Below, in pieces: positions 1-11,417 of a stretch of 64,000 nt of DNA. Position 1 is the first letter of the stretch, and the number at the start of each line of letters is the position of its first letter. The stretch is from Anthoceros angustus (lineage: Eukaryota; Streptophyta; Anthocerotopsida; Anthocerotales; Anthocerotaceae), in contig MU008149.1 of the NCBI GenBank assembly GCA_010909165.1, forward strand, positions 1 through 64,000. Direction: 5' to 3'. The notes below the pieces were generated by a model that was not told the DNA's origin, searched no databases, and was given only the letters and a program-made list of their open reading frames with translations. Both the position numbers and the translations under genes were made by a program.

Positions 1-1121
1 TGCCACACTTGATCCACGAGCTAACACAAGAGAACCTTTGGAGATCTTCCAAGAGTGATCCCCAAACCGGTGGTAACGCATCATCAATCCATCTGCGCTA
101 ATCATGCTCTTTGTCAACTTGAACATGCCTAACGTCCTTGACATGAATGAAGATCCGTTGTCAAACTTGAGTTGCACATCACCTCGCTGCGATCGGCATG
201 CATAGTTATTTCAAGCCTAACGCATCCTTTCCTTGTAGCATCATCGTGCTAAACCACTCTCTGCGGAGTAACATGGAAAGATGCACGAGTCAATTATCCA
301 ATTGCGGAATAAATGACTATCCACGGTACATTGTGCGGCATTCAAGTAAGAAGAGATAAGGACATCTCGTCCTCAGCGAGTTTAACTCTTCCAACTGACG
401 ACAAGTCGCCTTGTCTGTCCTTCTTCTCTTTTCCTTGGTCCTTTTGAACTTCTACTCTCTTTTGAAGTGACCCCTTTTGTGACAATAGTGACACTCCACA
501 TTCTTATTACGACTACGAGATTTTACGAGAGAAACTTACATCCGGTTGCTTCCCTTCGCGGTGGACCTCCCTCTCACTATGAGCACTTTGGAACCTTTGG
601 AAGGTTCCATGTTTTTCTATTCACCTCCTCGATTAACTGCCTACATTTACAATGGTAAGACCACTAGGCGAATTACTCGAGGCTGTCTGAAAGGTATCCC
701 AACTCTCGGTAATGTGACCAGCGAAACATAGCTCTCACGGAATGCAGGGATACCTTGAGATGAGAGCTGGCTGAAAATGGTATTGAAATCATTGAGATGA
801 TCGGACATCCTCGTCCCTTCCTTCATCTTCAAGTCCACCAGTTTTCAACCAATACACGAAGCCGCACTTTGCTTCTCATACAGTCACACCTTACGCCACG
901 ATCCGTAACTCGTGGTCTTATCTTTCACATTGAAGTACCTGTTTTTGACAATGTTAGCATGATAGTAGATCTAGCAAGCTCATCCAGTCCACCACTCATC
1001 ACATTACTATCGGTTTGGCGCCTAACAACTTTATGGGCTTGATGCGCTTTTACGCACTAGAACATTATACACTTGTTCTTTCGAGCGGGAAGTTAGTACC
1101 ATCTAACTCGATATTGAACAT
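1..1121 (-). pseudogene. Ty1/copia element A: gag, protease and pre-integrase remnant
   Basis: Read on the minus strand from an ATG at 1121, which gives MFNIE then LDGTN, the same gag start seen at 46141. The gag middle (UBN2 family) is at 838-647 with MKEGTRMSDHLNDF. A zinc knuckle CHYCHKRGHFKRE lies at about 530-480, with a stop where the last Cys should be. Around 290-270 the expected protease DSG reads DSC. Positions 60-10 give GDHSWKISKGSLVLARGS, typical of the pre-integrase segment. Several frameshifts and stops break it. The rest of pol would lie beyond the left edge. No function is expected from this copy. Confidence 0.85.
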
Positions 1122-1985
1122 GGCGTTTTCGGCGATGAAGACATCATGACTCAAAAATCGTCTGATTAAACACTCAACTCGCCTTGTTAGAAAAGTCAAA
1201 AGCGATCACCGTCACGGTCCGTGTATTTTGCGTTGGTATTCCTGAGTAATCCTCGTTGGCGAATTTTACGCTCACGCCGGCGTTTGGCACCCTCAATTCT
1301 GTCTTTGCGCGTCGACGCCCGCGCGGCGCACGCCGACCATCGCGCCCCGCCCGCCGGCGCCTTACGGCCACAGCCGCGCCCAGCAGCCACGCCGCGGCCA
1401 CGATGCGCCCGCGGCCGGCGCGCGCCTGCGCCTTGCGGGTCGCGGCGCGGGCTGCGGGCTGCGCGCGAGGCGCGCCGCGCGCGCCGGCCTTTTCGGCGCG
1501 CGGCGGCTGGTTTCGCCGCGCCTGCTGGGAAGCGCCAGCGGGCGCGCGGGCTCGGCGGGCGCCGCGGGTGCGGCTCGCGCCATGCGCGCCTGGGTTTGCG
1601 GCGGCGCGGCCGCCAGCGCTCAAGGCTCGCGCGCCGGCCTGGCGGCTGGCGCCCAGCGCGCCAGCCGCGCTGCGCGCGCTTGCTGCCGCGGCCGGCGCCT
1701 CAGCGCGCGCCTGCAGGCGGCCGGCTGGCGCCCGCGCCCGCGGCCTCCGCCGGCGCCTCGCGGCCCGCTGCCTGGCGCAAGCTCGGCGCTTGCCGGCGGC
1801 CGGCACGCCCGCTGCGCTGGCCGGGTTCGCACGGCCAGCCGGTAGTTGCCGCGCCCGCCGCTCGCAACACACGGCTCTCGCTCATCATGCAGCGCGCCGG
1901 CAGCCTCATCGCGATCTGGATCGGCGCAACTCCGAGCCGCCGCCCTGCAGCTAGAAAATTCTAGCATCACAACACAACCAAACCA
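1122..1985 (-). other. GC-rich leader of copia element A
   Basis: This lies between the LTR (1986-2247) and the gag start (1121). Its first ~120 bp next to gag (1200-1320) resemble 46370-46500 upstream of the related gag at 46141, including a shared CCGTGTATT and GGCGTTyGGCACC. From about 1320 to 1900 it becomes extremely G+C rich with many GCGCGCC and GCCGGC words. Long overlapping ORFs of up to 247 codons occur on both strands, but they encode only Ala/Arg/Pro/Gly runs and follow from base composition. I see no gene here. Confidence 0.6.
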
Positions 1986-2247
1986 TGCTCGATACTGAAG
2001 GATCGTGAGGCGACCATCATGGTGGAAAGAGGAGAGGAGAGGAGGAGGAGAGTAGCTCTCTCATTGAGATGAGGCTGGGTATTTATACCCTCCAATAGAG
2101 ACTCCCTAGGAAGCTCCACAAGAAGCTCCTAGGAAGGAGCACAAAGCTTCCTAGTGATTAGCTTTTGCTAAACTAATGATACTTAACTGACACCTAACTT
2201 AGACTAAGTGTATTAGTCTAAGTACATTGGGCTTTAATACCCTTACA
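1986..2247 (-). repeat. LTR of copia element A (probably 5' LTR)
   Basis: On the minus strand it starts TGTAAGGGTATTAAAGCCCA and ends ATCGAGCA, giving TG...CA ends over 262 bp. It matches 15539-15765 closely. A TATA-type box GGTATAAATACCC lies near 2075-2087 on the minus strand. The bases next to its inner end read TGGTTTGGT, only a weak match to the usual copia primer site TGGTATCAG, so the inner boundary is less sure than the outer one. Confidence 0.65.
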
Positions 2248-2619
2248 CTCACCACCATCCACGTGTCGTCTTTACTAAATTACGCCCCGACGCCAGACCC
2301 CCCAAGGCCCCTCCCTTCTCCAGACTTTACTCAGGCCTCCTTCGGAGTCACTCTGGAGTCACATCGTTCCCAAGCATCGCCTAGCGAAGCCCTTCTCGGA
2401 CCGCGGCTTGGCCGGACTAGCCTTATTTCCTCGCATACCGCCTTAATCTTCACACAAAAACTCAAAGAAAACAAAAAAAACTCCCATTACTCGTTCTGAA
2501 GGGGGAGTCAAATATCCTTCCTTTGCCCACAGCTAGGCTTGTTAAGGAGATGCTAGGCGATGCTTAGATGTCAGGCAAGGGACCTTCTAAAGGCAAGGTG
2601 GAGCTTGAAAACTACGCCC
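2248..2619. other. No gene recognised
   Basis: C-rich stretch followed by A-rich sequence. The 90-codon plus-strand ORF at 2227-2499 has no recognisable domain and starts inside the LTR. Confidence 0.4.
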
Positions 2620-2906
2620 AAGGCTTGAGGCCAAGGGAAGAGACCAAGGCCAAAGGAGAGGCCCAAGTCCCAAGTCTTGAGGCCTAGAGAGGGGACCAAG
2701 GCCAAAGGAGAAGCCCAAGTCCCAAGGCTTGAGGCCAAGAGAAAGGACCCAAGGCCAAAGGAGAGGCCTAAGTTCCAAGGCTTGAGGCCAAGAGAACCCA
2801 AGACCAAAGAAGAGGCCCAAGTTCCAAGGCTTGAGGCCAAGAGAGGAGACCCAAGGCACAAGGAGAGGCTCAAGTCCCAAGGCTTGAGGCCAAGAAGAAG
2901 AAGGAG
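2620..2906. repeat. Minisatellite, about 5.5 copies of a ~52-bp unit
   Basis: Units begin AAGGCTTGAGGCCAAGAG and continue with GACCAAGGCCAAAGGAGAGG then CCCAAGTCCC. Copies differ by substitutions and small indels. The repeat lets long ORFs run on both strands (Lys/Arg/Pro-rich on plus, Leu/Ser/Gly-rich on minus); these are composition artefacts. Confidence 0.9.
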
Positions 2907-3580
2907 AAGAAGCCCAAGTCCAAGGAGAGGAATGAGACCTCCTCTGGGGAGCTTGGCCTTTTAAGGTCAACCAGCCAAGAGAGAAAGAAAGTAAAATACT
3001 CTTGGGACGCTTGGAAGCCAGATTTCAAGGGATAAGGAAGGAGAGGTTAGTTATTTATCGATTCGGATGGGCTATCCATTCAAAACTCTAAGTTTATTGA
3101 TACACCATCCCAGTACTAATCCGCGCCCATGGAGTTTTTACGAAGATGGTATCCAACTCACCCATCTCAACTCTTTGTACTGCCTAAAGATTGAAGAGTA
3201 TTTGCATGGTGTTTAGACACGCAACCCACAGATACTTAAAGGTTTCACTAATCACGATCTAAGCAAGCAGAGTGTGTTAACCTTGATTGAGGCTTGTGAC
3301 TTAGCCACTAACCACCTTGGAGTGCATGCCTAGACATACTCGATCCGGACGGAGCTTCCAACCAGCCAGTCCATCGGAGCGAATTTGAAGTCTCGACCAA
3401 GAGAGAGAAGAACGAACACCTCGATTTTGGTACCAGCGAAGGATGTAGAGGAACCCAACAACTCAATCACCAATCTTTGAAGGATCTGAGAGTGGCAACA
3501 CACAGATGCGTCGATTACCATTGAGACAACTCGGTAGGAGGCTTGACGAAGAAGGACTTGTCTCTATAGTGTAAATCAAG
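2907..3580. other. No gene recognised; 5' side of the gypsy gag
   Basis: No ORF with a recognisable domain. Its position just before gag suggests retroelement leader sequence, but no LTR or primer-binding site could be identified. Confidence 0.35.
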
Positions 3581-5955
3581 ATGGGAGGAGACAAGGATCG
3601 AATGAAGTTGTTCACGGGACGAGCGGACACCTTGTCATTGGAGGACTTCATCAAGAAGTATGGTGCGATATGTGCGGAGATAGAATTGAAGACCGGATAC
3701 ACGAAGCGATACAGCTTCATTAAAATGCGAAAGCACTTGGGGGAGTTGGCGTGCTATTGGGAGCATAAGGCGAGGTTGTTGAGCGGCACATCTGGAGGAC
3801 CACTGAGTAGGAATTAGAGCTCCCTAGGAACCAGTACACCTACAATAGAAACTGGGACACCTGCGCCAGGAACCAGTGCAGATGAAGTAGTAGCACCAAG
3901 TGGGCAAGATCCCATCGAAGAGATGTTTAACATCTTCCGGCTAGAGTTTTCAGCAAGCACGAATGAGAAGATCTCGGTGACACACAGGCGAAGTCGGTGA
4001 GATTGCAAAGATGGAAACACAGAAAGATGACCAATTGAGTGCATTGATACTAAGATCATGAGTGACCGACTGGCTGCAGAGAAGTACTTATAGGCATTTC
4101 CATATGCGATGCACATGAAGGTGCAACAAGCGGTGCACAGCATGAAGGGGCAACACTACACCCTCAAGGAAGTGTACGAAATGGCTAACAAGATAGGGCC
4201 CGCTGACAATTTATCCCGTATTGTTGCAAGTGATCACTCTAGCACAAGTAGGAGTGGTGGACGACCTGACCGACGCAAAGGTCAAAGTGGAGGAGCTCGG
4301 TGAGACAAGACAGCCCACATAGCCCAAGTGATAAGCCCCTGCGTGAGGTGCCAAGGGACGGACCATTCCCCTCATAAGTGCGAGCATGCACTTAGAGGAG
4401 TCAAGGGTGAGGAGCTGTGCCCTAGCTGTCAGAGGTACGGGCATAATGAAGCGCCATGTTGGGAGAAGCATCCGGAATTACGGCCTACGGGTTGCTGAGC
4501 AACAATTCCAGCTAATGCATCTGCTTCAACCTCTTCCACAAAATCAACGAAGAGCAAAGTGCAGGAGGAGAGGCCGTGATCCGTGGGTGAAGAAAGCAGG
4601 AAGCATCAAGGAAGACGATGGACAGCTACTTGGCACGCCTCGCAAAGTTGGAGAAGTTGGTGCGGAAGGCAAAGATCTAGGAGAGTAGTAGTTCATCATC
4701 AAAGGACGAAGATGAGCACAAGCTTGGATACATAGCGACATTGACCAGATCCAAGGGCAAGGGGAAGAAACCTCTAGCAGCTACGAGAGAAGATAGCTTA
4801 GAGGAAGAAGAGGACGTTTCCATATGCGCTGCGCATGAAGGTGCAACAAGCGGTGCACAGCATGAAGAGACAACACTACACCCTCAAAGAAGTGTACGAG
4901 ATGGCTGACAAGATAGGGCCCGCTGACACTTTCTCTCGTGTTGTTTCAAGTGATCACTCCAACACAAGTAGAAGTGGTGGACGACATGCCAGCGGTCAGT
5001 GGAGGAGCTCGGAGACAAGCCAGCCCACACAGCCCAAGTGACGAGCCCTTGCGTGAGGTGCTGAGGGACGGACCATTCCCCTCATAAGTGCGAGCATGGA
5101 TTCAGAGGAGTCAAGGGTGAGAAGCCGTGCCCTAGTTGTGGGAGGTATGGGCATAATGAAGTGGCGTGTTGGGAGAAGCATCCGGAATTGCGGACTACGG
5201 GTTATTGAGCAGCAACCCTGGCCAATGCATCTGCGTCAACCTCGTCCACAAATTCGGTGAAGAAACAGGCGCCATGGAGGCACCATGAAGTCCGTGGAAA
5301 GAAAAGCGGGAAGGCGATGAGCACTCGTGGCATGCCTCGCAAAGCTGGAGAAGTTGGTGCGGAAAGTGAAGATCAAGGAAAACGAAGTTCATCATCGGAG
5401 GACGAAGAAGATGAGCACAAGCTTGGATACATAGCGACAGTGACCAGATCCAAGGGCAAGGGGAAGAAACCTCTAGCAGCTATGAGAGAAAATAGCTCAA
5501 AGGAAGAAAAGGACATCTTGACACCTGTAGTGAGGAGGACGCGGAAGGAAGCTTCGGGATCCTCTTCCCAAACGTATGCCAAGATGCCAAAGTCGTTTGA
5601 GCCATTGCCAACGGGAGCAACTGTGGGAGCAACATCAAAGTCCGAAGTGGGCGACGTGGAGAAACTCATGCGCAGACTGCTGATGGAGATGATGGTGCAA
5701 AGGCTTATGGAGATGCCAAGTTTTAGCCTACAAGACATGGGGTTGAGCGTGAAGGAAGTCAGGGGTTTGACTCGGCAAATGTTGACAACCCTTGAAGACA
5801 AAGCAAATGTCCACGATGTGCCACAGCAAGTAGCAATGATGTATTTGCTGACCTCCGAGCCAAGCATCTTTGTGGAAAAGCGGAATGCTGCACGAGTGGG
5901 GGTGGCTTTGGTCAAAAATCGGGAGAGACACTGTGGAAGACCACATGTACACTAA
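3581..5955 (+). pseudogene. Ty3/gypsy gag polyprotein remnant with zinc knuckles
   Basis: Starts MGGDKDRMKLFTGRADTLSL at 3581, a gag capsid-type opening (FTG..ADTLSLEDFI). Further along are KVQQAVHSMKGQHYTLKEVY (4115 onward) and two Cys/His knuckles, CVRCQGTDHSPHKC and CPSCQRYGHNEAPCWEKHPE, at about 4330-4490. A second set is at 5045-5200. The last open segment, 5257-5952, is Ser/Glu/Lys-rich, then ends in an RHCGRPHVH tail. Frameshifts and stops occur throughout, and the knuckle region is duplicated in tandem. Gag would bind genomic RNA in the particle. Protease and RT remnants of what is probably the same element lie at 9664-11650. Confidence 0.75.
4093..5514 (+). repeat. Tandem duplication inside gag (723 + 699 bp)
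   Basis: 4093-4815 and 4816-5514 are two copies of the same gag segment. Both start TTTCCATATGCG and GCATGAAGGTGCAACAAGCG, and both end with the block that contains GAGCACAAGCTTGGATACAT and AAGGGCAAGGGGAAGAAACC. The copies differ by scattered substitutions and indels, so the duplication is not brand new. Confidence 0.8.
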
Positions 5956-6577
5956 CTCTTCTCTGAACTGTCGGTTTGGATGATTTTTTTTGTTTTTTTT
6001 CGTGTTAGTGTAACGAAATGTTTAGGAATCGTTCGGGTAAGGCCTTTTATACTGAAAGTGGACCTTGGCCCATGGTAATAATATTTTTAAATAACTAGTC
6101 CTTGGGCTTCGACCCTGGGCATGTAGGTCGGATAGAGAGTCCTTGGACCTTGGTATTTTTAGAAATAAGAAGTGTCTATATATTTTAAAAGTGCCTACAT
6201 TAGGCAATGAGTTAGGCCATGTTGAGGGAGGTGGCTAGCCCACCACTAAATAACGACGACAGACTGGGGGAGATCACAACCCTAGTGAGGATGATCAAAT
6301 AATGGAGCGCCTGAAGAAGACCACACACGAGGCCAATTTCAAGGAGAAGAAGATCGACGGACTTCAGCCACCAAGCAGGGGGATGCGCGCATGCAGCGTC
6401 ACAGACGAAGGCTTCCTTTAGGTCGCATGAGGTGGCAGCCCGCGGCGGTGGGCAGGCAATGGCCGAGTGAGAAAAGCGACGCTTTGCACACCGCGGGGGG
6501 AAGTGGTGCTAGGGCTGCAAAGGGAGAGGAGGCCTTGAGGGTGATTTCTTCCACCTGAACCCCAGTGGAGAGGAGCC

Positions 6578-7600
6578 ATGGGCGTGGGAACGGAAGGAGA
6601 AAGGAATGGCGCCCAGCCGCAAGAAGATCCCACTCACGGTGGCCCAATATGGACCATTGGAAGGTTAGCATTTGGCGGCCTTGTCGAGGCGGGTTGGGCT
6701 TCATGGAGAAGAAATGGTGCTACGATAGTCCAAAGACATTGTGCAGAATGCGCTCAATCGAGAACCAAGTTGCAAGAGGGCGACATGAGGAAGAGGCCGC
6801 AAAATTGGGAGTTGGGGCTCTTCCGAGCCGTGTATGGGCAAGAGGAAGCGGAGGATGGGAGTTTGGTAATTGACCCCCAGAGGAAGAAGACCCTGAGAGC
6901 TGCAGCAGCCGCACTCATAAAGCCTGGAGAAGTGAGGGTTAACAATGGATGGGTGACTCGCCAACTCGTGTTTGTACAACTTGTGGGATTGGCCAAGTGG
7001 ATTTTGTGTTTTCTGCAGAACCGGAAATTGGATCACATGGCGGACCACTTCCTGGTCTTCCTTCATGAAGTGGTTAAAGGCACACGGATTGACTGGGGGA
7101 GGATGATTTTCGAGCGGGCTTGTGAAGAGAGGGCGAATTTGCTCTCCTCCTCTCCTCGCCCCTCTTTAATCTCACCCTTTTTGATTCATGTGCCTTCATA
7201 ATAGGCGTTCGAGGAACTCAAGGTACAGGAAGAGGAGTCTAAGGAGGACTCGGAAGGATTCCCACAGTTGGGAATGCGCCTCACTGAGGATTCGGATGAA
7301 GGTGGAGAGGTTACCAAGAGTAAGAGGAGGCGGCTGAGCGGGTCGGCCAAAAGGGAAAAACGGCAGTGGAGGAGGAACCCACAACCACCTAGGATCACGG
7401 TCGAAGGCAGCGGGCAGCGGGTGAAGGAGGGAAAGCAAAAGGAAGCAACGGTTGTCCCCTTTTGGTCGGAGGATGGGCAGCTGGGAGAGTTTGGTACGAA
7501 TGAGGGAGTAGCTGCAGACCAACCCCTAGGGGAGGAAGGGTTAATGTCGGCAGCAAGGCTCGTGCCAGAACTCAAGGGCATTTTGGAGATATTTCATTGA
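6578..7600 (+). pseudogene. Retroelement-type ORF, possibly the 'putative plant transposon protein' domain
   Basis: The 207-codon ORF at 6578-7201 includes DHMADHFLVFLHEVVKGTRI followed by DWGRMIFERACEER. That pattern resembles the 'putative plant transposon protein' family (PF20167 type) found in plant LTR elements. The likely continuation in another frame (7204-7600) is acidic, AFEELKVQEEESKEDSEGF, followed by a basic KSKRRRLSGSAKREKRQWRR stretch. Such acidic and basic low-complexity tails are common in gag-like proteins. The family call is from memory of the pattern only. Confidence 0.4.
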
Positions 7601-9121
7601 TCGCCATGGCGGAGGCGAGGAGTGACATGCCGCGTCAGAGTGTTGTGGAAGGAATGGGCAGGGACAGCCCAATTTGGGAATCTGCGAGGCTCGACCTCTG
7701 CCATGGCTCCCGGACCTTCTCGACCCGGTGACCATGGCTCTCACTTGGTGAGTGTCTGGGGGCAACAAGAGTTGCTCAAGGAAAAGTTGGATTGGAGGCG
7801 AGAACAAGGTGGCGGAGGATCGGAGGGGAGTGCGAGGAGGCATTGTGCAAGAACGAGGAGGCGGTGAGGCCATGTCCACCCAATAGGAGGCCCTAGTGAA
7901 TCAAGTAAAAGGCGCACGCTACGATTGAGGAGCTCGAATGAGGTTTTGAGTCCAAGAGCGGTGGAGCGATGGCGCCCTGGAAATTCAAGGCGGAGAGATA
8001 TAAGCGGGAGAGATGAGGCTAGGGCTAGAGTCAAGAGGCGGGCAAAGAAGAAGGGGCAATAGCCAGGTGAAGCAACCACCGTGGGGAAGCAACTACCGGT
8101 GGCTAACCGCCACCGTCGTGGAAGGAGGCGAGGTGGGGAAGCCACAGCGGGCAGCTCGGTGGGATACAACTCCCACGGATTCGAGGCGATCAGATTGTCC
8201 AGGCGGAGAGGTAAGGACCTCAGCGGAAGGCGTATTGTCTGCGGCGTCGGATGAGGATGCTCATGTCACAGCAACACACTGGTGGCGGGTGCTCACTCTA
8301 AATGTGTATGTGGTTGTTGGGACGGGAGGCGGAAACTCACGGACATCTTAACCGCCAGGCGTCTACCGGTGGTTTCTTGAAGGGCTGGGGCCTACCCCGC
8401 AAGTGGTGCTTGAGGAGATGGCGGCGGAGGCCCGGGCGTGGAGGGAGGCGCGGTGTGGCTGTCGGCGAGGAGGAGGCGGGATAGCAGGCATGGGGCAATA
8501 GGCGGCGGCGCCCACGGAAGGCAGAAGGAACCCGCGAAAGTGAGGTGGAAGTTTTGGGGAGAATCGTTCGGATCGGGCGTGGCGAGGCGAGGGAACCCCC
8601 ATGGGCTGGGGGCTGGCGGCAACAGCGGCGTGCGCTGATTTTAGAGGAAAGCGGCATCACAGGTCAGGGGCCTTTTCTTGGATTAGGGGATAGGGTGTTT
8701 TAAGGACCTATGGAGCTGTAGTTACCTAAATTGGTAGGACCGCTCGTGGTGGTTAGCCATATTTTTTTTAAGACACTGGAGAGGAGTGAGCTGTGGTGAT
8801 CCGCAGCTGGATGTATAAGAGACCCTTTTGTGTCTCTCTTGATAGACAATTTCAGGTGTGAGCTTCCGTGTGTCGAATCTACGCGCGAGGTTGATTGAGA
8901 CGCGATCACCCGACCGATTGACATCGCCTTCTCGTCACAAGAAGGCCGGGAAGATCCTGGTGGTCGAGCGGTGTGGCCAAGCTCCACGTCTGAGCGACCA
9001 GCGGGGCGCCTGCGCATGCCGGGAAGGTGGGGGAGATCATCGAATCGCCTAGTACCGACCACTGCCTTCCTATTCTTCCCAAACCGCTGTTTATCTGGAT
9101 CGTGTTTTATTCTATAAAGGG

Positions 9122-9184
9122 GGGGTCTGTGTGGCCCGAGGAAAAGGGGTCTGTGTGGCCCAGGGTAGAGAGGTCTGTGTGGCC
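9122..9184 (+). repeat. Three copies of GGTCTGTGTGGCC
   Basis: GGTCTGTGTGGCC occurs at about 9124, 9147 and 9171 with spacers of about 10 bp rich in A and G. No function is apparent. Confidence 0.8.
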
Positions 9185-9663
9185 TATGAGAGGGTGTGGT
9201 AAGAGCAGCTTGTTGTGGGAGTATTTGAGAATTTGGAAAGGAAGTGAGAGAACGGAGCGAATCGGTGACGGTTGAGGCGCCGCGGTGTGAGTGGCCAAAT
9301 TAGGTGTCGATCGTGAGTTTCTGGGGTGGATGTCCCTGAAGGTAAGCTAGAATTAGGCGCGAATTTGTGCGCTTGACGACAGAATCACGCCGAGGAAGGG
9401 GCAGTAGGCAGACGAGGTAGGATAGGGTCCACATGGTTGAGTCTCACTCACAGCGAGACTACCACGGCGGTGGTCGAATTTACCACGGTGGGGGGTTCGG
9501 AAGTGGAAGTGGGTTGCGGCTGGGTAAAACCAAACCGTAATAGAGTTAGAATCCCTTAGCTTTGGAACATCTTGACACAAAACCATTCCCTTGGGATCGA
9601 ATCCTAGGACTATAACGACATAGAGGGTAAATGTGGCCTCCTTGCGTCTTTGGATGCAAAAAC

Positions 9664-10285
9664 CCCATTCCACAGACACATTGAAATAAATGGATTCGCA
9701 CCAAGGAGGGTGTTAATTGACACCGGAGCATAGCCGATGATCGTCGGAAAAAGAGTGAAGGAAGCATTGGGTCTCCACCAAGATACGGTGAAGGAAACCA
9801 AGTGGAGGATATCGATCCAAAAGCACCGGGACCTGAGCATGTGTTGGGGTGATACAAGTCAAGGTTTCATTCAAACCAAGAAGACTTCACCTTTGTCGAG
9901 GTACACCGCTTGGTCACCGATGCACACATTTGATGTCTTTGGGAGCGGACGCTTTGTACAAACCTCGAGTCATGGTGGATTTGTGGACGGAGATGCCTAC
10001 TATCGACCAGCCGGAGAAGCTGGAGCAAAAACCGATGAACGGATTGCCCGATCCCTCTCGCAATGCATGGCAAGGATCATGAGAACCTCATTGCCAACAC
10101 CACTACCGGTTTGGCGCCAGAGGAAGGACACGCCATACGTGCTTGAACCTCTTGGCGTGTGTCTAACAACCGCAACTGACCTAATGGAGGATTTCGACGA
10201 GGAGGAGGAAGACAAGCTAGGTTTGCAACCACCCTCAGAGGAGGTTCTTCAAGTCACCGAGACAGATGGTGGACCCAAGCAATGA
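9664..10285 (+). pseudogene. Ty3/gypsy aspartic protease remnant and linker
   Basis: At 9676-9757 the frame reads HIEINGFAPRRVLIDTGA, a stop, then PMIVGKRVKEALGL. DTGA is the retropepsin active-site motif, and the upstream HIEINGF..RRVLI matches the strand before it in gypsy proteases. The frame stays open to 10285 and ends with an acidic segment (FDEEEEDKLGLQPPSEEVLQ). The single in-frame stop right after the active site (9731-9733) kills it as read. It precedes the methyltransferase region with no gap. Confidence 0.7.
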
Positions 10286-10401
10286 GCCGTGCAAAAGTTG
10301 TGGAGGATGGTGCAAGAGGATCAGTGTTCTATGAGCCGGAGAACTGCTGTAAGTTCTTGCCTAGGGTTGAGCCTGTTTGTGACCTAAACACCCAGGTGAT
10401 C

Positions 10402-11405
10402 ACATGGCGACCTCGGGAAGTCGATATAGTGCTAGTGGAACTCTTTGGAGGCATCAATACCGGCTGGAAGTAGTGCTGAAATGTGGCATCAAAGTACAAA
10501 TCCAGATCCGAAAGCAAGGATTGTGTCACAGAAGCGCGTAAGAGACTTGATGGGGGAGTACCCTAACCTCCTGACGTGGGAGTCAATGAAGGGTTACCGG
10601 AGGCGCTTGATTGATGTTCGCATGATGAGTTGTCCCATTTTGAGCAGCCCGGCAACGGTGGACCTTGTCGCCAGCGAGTTGGGAGTGTCAAGGACTATCC
10701 TCTGTGGCAAGGGTCAATCAAGGATCCACAAACAACATTGTTCTATGACGATGAGGATCTTGCGCTTGATCCAGAAAGGGCAAGAAAGGCCTTGTGGATA
10801 CATGTTGGAGAATGCCGATGCAGCGTAGGAAGCAAGTCCGTGACGATTTTGCCCGCGATTCGAGGAGGTTGGGTCGGAGCTACTATTGGATGCGACTCAA
10901 TTTGGTTCAAGGGCTCATAGGTTGAGGTCCATGTGGACTAACCTTGCTCCTTGGAACGCGTTGAAGTGGCGCTGCTCACAAGCGACCGATCATGTTGTCA
11001 GGATATGTGCATCGAAGGTATGCCCAACAAGTCATCAAGATCGACAAGCCCGCCAGACTTCCGTGAACAACGCTGGACACCCCATGGCGCACCAACCTTG
11101 TGTCCAAGTCCAAGTCACGCCTTCAGGAACCATGGCCCGGTTGTGGTGAGACATGGCGAGGCCTTTTGGGAGAGCCAACATGACCAGAGGAGTTGGCCAT
11201 GGGATTTCACGAGCCACAAGATACCGGAGTGACCGAGAAGGAGCAGTGTCGATTGCTTGGGCAAGCATTTGACATGAACATGATGACTTGGTTGTTTAGC
11301 CTGAGTCATGCACCAACTCGAAACGGGGAAGAAGGCGGGGTTGAAGCAATGGGTTCGTGGGCGAAGGACATTCCAAAGACTCGACCAACAAGAGAAGGAG
11401 AGTAA
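10402..11405 (+). pseudogene. C5 cytosine-DNA methyltransferase module within gypsy pol
   Basis: Several conserved blocks of the Dcm/DNMT fold occur in order. VELFGGINTG at 10435-10464 matches SAM-binding motif I. WECQGLS at 10680-10700 matches the catalytic PCQ loop with the Cys codon at 10686-10688. YMLENADAA near 10799-10825 matches the ENV motif, with Val replaced by Ala. LDATQFGSRAHRLR at 10884-10925 matches the QxRxR block. AMGFHEPQ...VTEKEQCRLLGQAFDMN (11196-11280) resembles the final motifs (GF, then Q.....GNA/FDMN-type). The blocks lie in different frames, so this copy is broken. The normal enzyme transfers a methyl group from SAM to cytosine C5. Its position between protease and RT is the arrangement reported for methyltransferase-carrying LTR elements of some algae. 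Confidence 0.65.
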
Positions 11406-11417
11406 GCACGGGAGAGG

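Larger units (their letters stand above)
5956..9640. other. Block inserted between gypsy gag and protease
   Basis: Gag normally runs almost directly into the protease, but here 3.7 kb separates them. The block holds one recognisable coding remnant (6578-7600), then G-rich sequence (7600-8700) with no identifiable domain, and a short repeat at 9122-9184. I could not find matching terminal repeats, so it may be an insertion or two different gypsy fragments brought together. Confidence 0.45.

Noticed and set aside
1174-1964. Long overlapping ORFs (up to 247 codons) on both strands
   Set aside because: They exist only because of extreme G+C; translations are Ala/Arg/Pro/Gly runs with no domain.
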